In this document: positions 62,961-64,000 of the stretch, piece after piece
Numbering within the stretch: position 1 is the first letter of the stretch
How the letters are laid out: each line of letters starts with the position of its first letter
The notes under the pieces: model-generated
The model's database searches: none
What the model saw: the letters and a program-made list of their open reading frames with translations, nothing else
Told to the model about the DNA's origin: nothing
Position numbers and translations under genes: made by a program
Assembly: GCA_963693305.1 (NCBI GenBank)
Contig: OY855903.1
Span: 32,269,598-32,333,597, forward strand
Length of the DNA: 64,000 bases
DNA from: Meandrina meandrites
Lineage: Eukaryota > Cnidaria > Anthozoa > Scleractinia > Meandrinidae
Reading direction: 5' to 3'

Positions 62961-63524
62961 ATCACCGGTTTTGACTTGATGACATTCCTGCAGCTAACGT
63001 GGAAAATAAGTGATGATGCATTTTTTTTATTTCTTTTAGCTTAGTAGACGCACGAGGAGAAACATCCGCTTCGCTCCTCTTAATAATCTTCTTCGGAAAA
63101 AACCCCAAGCTAAAGATAGCCGGGGATAACGTAAACCTCGGATTGTGATACTCACGTGACTACTTTGCTAGTCTTTTACTCACAATGCAAACAGATTAAA
63201 TTTTACCGTGACTATTGAGAAAGAAAGCTGTTAATTAGCAAAAACTAAAAGCGCGGTTTTAAGTTGCTAGCAACTTCTTGTTCAGTATACTTTGAACAGA
63301 AGTTGGAGGCTGGACTGTTACTAGTTTTTCAAGCAGGTAAAGAAGTAAGAACGTACCTGCCCTTATTGACAGATGTGTATGTGGCTACAATAGAGGATGG
63401 GTTGTTGAAGTGGAAGATCCCTTATTTTAAGTGATGGAAGTAGAATTCAATTTGATTCAATTCCAATAAATCAGAATGTTAATATAACACATACTCTGCC
63501 TTTTAAAGTTATGGGTGTGCACAG
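62961..63524. other. Noncoding region before the HIRAN-like fragment
   Basis: Nothing coding seen. The sequence just before 63525 ends GTGCACAG, which could be a splice acceptor for the downstream frame. Confidence 0.35.
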
Positions 63525-63851
63525 GATCAGTTAGAGGCTGCCCATGACCATTTGTATGATGCAAATGGAATTGTGTTTCCAGAGCCTGAAAGTGCCTATG
63601 ACAACAAAGCAATTGCTGTTGCAATTAAGTACATTAATAATGATTGGTGTAAAGTAGGTTATATTGCGGCAGAGGTAACCAAATATCTACATGCAATGTG
63701 ATCTGATTGCTTAGATTTTGAAGTCAATGTAAAGCACATAAAGTTTAGGCCTAGTTACATGATAGAAGGTTATTATTATATGGCTATAAACCTCACCAAG
63801 AAAGGAGAATTGGAACCTGAAGTGATCAGAGCTGCCAAGAAAGTTCAGTGA
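63525..63851 (+). pseudogene. HIRAN-like domain fragment with one internal stop
   Basis: In one frame from GAT at 63525: FPEPESAYDNKAIAV followed by KVGYIAAEVTKYL, the E-P-x-x-x-Y-D-x-x-A-I-x-V...GYI signature of HIRAN (DNA-end-binding) domains. An in-frame TGA sits at 63699-63701, after which the same frame continues (VKHIKFRPSYMIEGYYY, VIRAAKKVQ) to TGA at 63849-63851. It is preceded by CACAG, so it may be an exon. HIRAN domains occur in HLTF-type helicases and as stand-alone copies near cnidarian transposons; the second type seems more likely here. Confidence 0.55.
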
Positions 63852-64000
63852 CATGTCATGTTTCATATGTTAATAGTGACTGTTTACATGTAAATAATGT
63901 GATAGTATAAGGACTACAACAAAGGTATATTGCAACAAAACATATTTCAGTTTATTATCTTTCTTTATTACATGTATACTGAATCCAACTATCTTGAAGC

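Overview
The window reads as a transposon-dense stretch of an invertebrate nuclear genome, most likely an anthozoan cnidarian such as a coral or sea anemone. The basis is a tRNA-derived SINE of a type I associate with corals, cnidarian-style type-B DNA polymerases, GT-AG introns, TATA boxes and AATAAA signals, with most space between mobile elements AT-rich and empty. No ordinary intact host gene can be assigned with confidence; the organism call is inference.

Bases 1-17666 are a PolB element with inverted terminal arms of about 2.3 kb. Inside are a spliced, nonsense-broken C2H2 zinc finger/type-B DNA polymerase gene (2487-6804), an opposing leucine-rich-repeat membrane protein gene (7097-7808), and a nested, dead L1/Tx1-like LINE (about 8560-13850). 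I see no integrase, capsid or ATPase gene in it.

Bases 17667-23690 are noncoding repeats: a telomere-like minisatellite, a roughly 0.45-0.7 kb direct duplication and several poly-C tracts.

Bases 24436-46019 are a 21,584 bp Polinton/Maverick (adintovirus-like provirus) with 196 bp terminal inverted repeats and an exact 6 bp target duplication, AAAATG. It landed inside the polymerase gene of an older Polinton, whose pieces lie at 23695-24435 and 46020-46995. The younger element carries the expected morphogenesis set: double-jelly-roll major capsid protein, adenain-like protease, FtsK/HerA-type packaging ATPase, two basic core-like proteins and a PLA2-domain protein. It also has an rve integrase and a protein-primed PolB. 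Several genes have their own TATA box about 30-50 nt upstream of the ATG. MCP, protease and ATPase are open. The PolB has at least five frameshifts and two stops, the PLA2 gene has one stop, and the integrase runs in frame into what looks like the C-terminal tail of the penton protein, pointing to a deletion of most of the penton gene. The left arm holds the most unusual locus: a multi-exon minus-strand gene with a degenerate RING-like N terminus followed by a string of about 80-residue exon modules separated by introns as short as about 36-42 nt. It shares a bidirectional promoter with a second RING-like gene, and a near-copy of that promoter drives PolB and its divergent neighbour about 10 kb away.

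Bases 46995-49402 encode a decayed repetitive acidic/basic protein with about 152 bp periodicity. Bases 49403-64000 are noncoding and repeat-rich: SINEs, a 4.2 kb foldback palindrome inserted into another repeat, short tandem repeats, and a broken HIRAN-like domain at the right edge.
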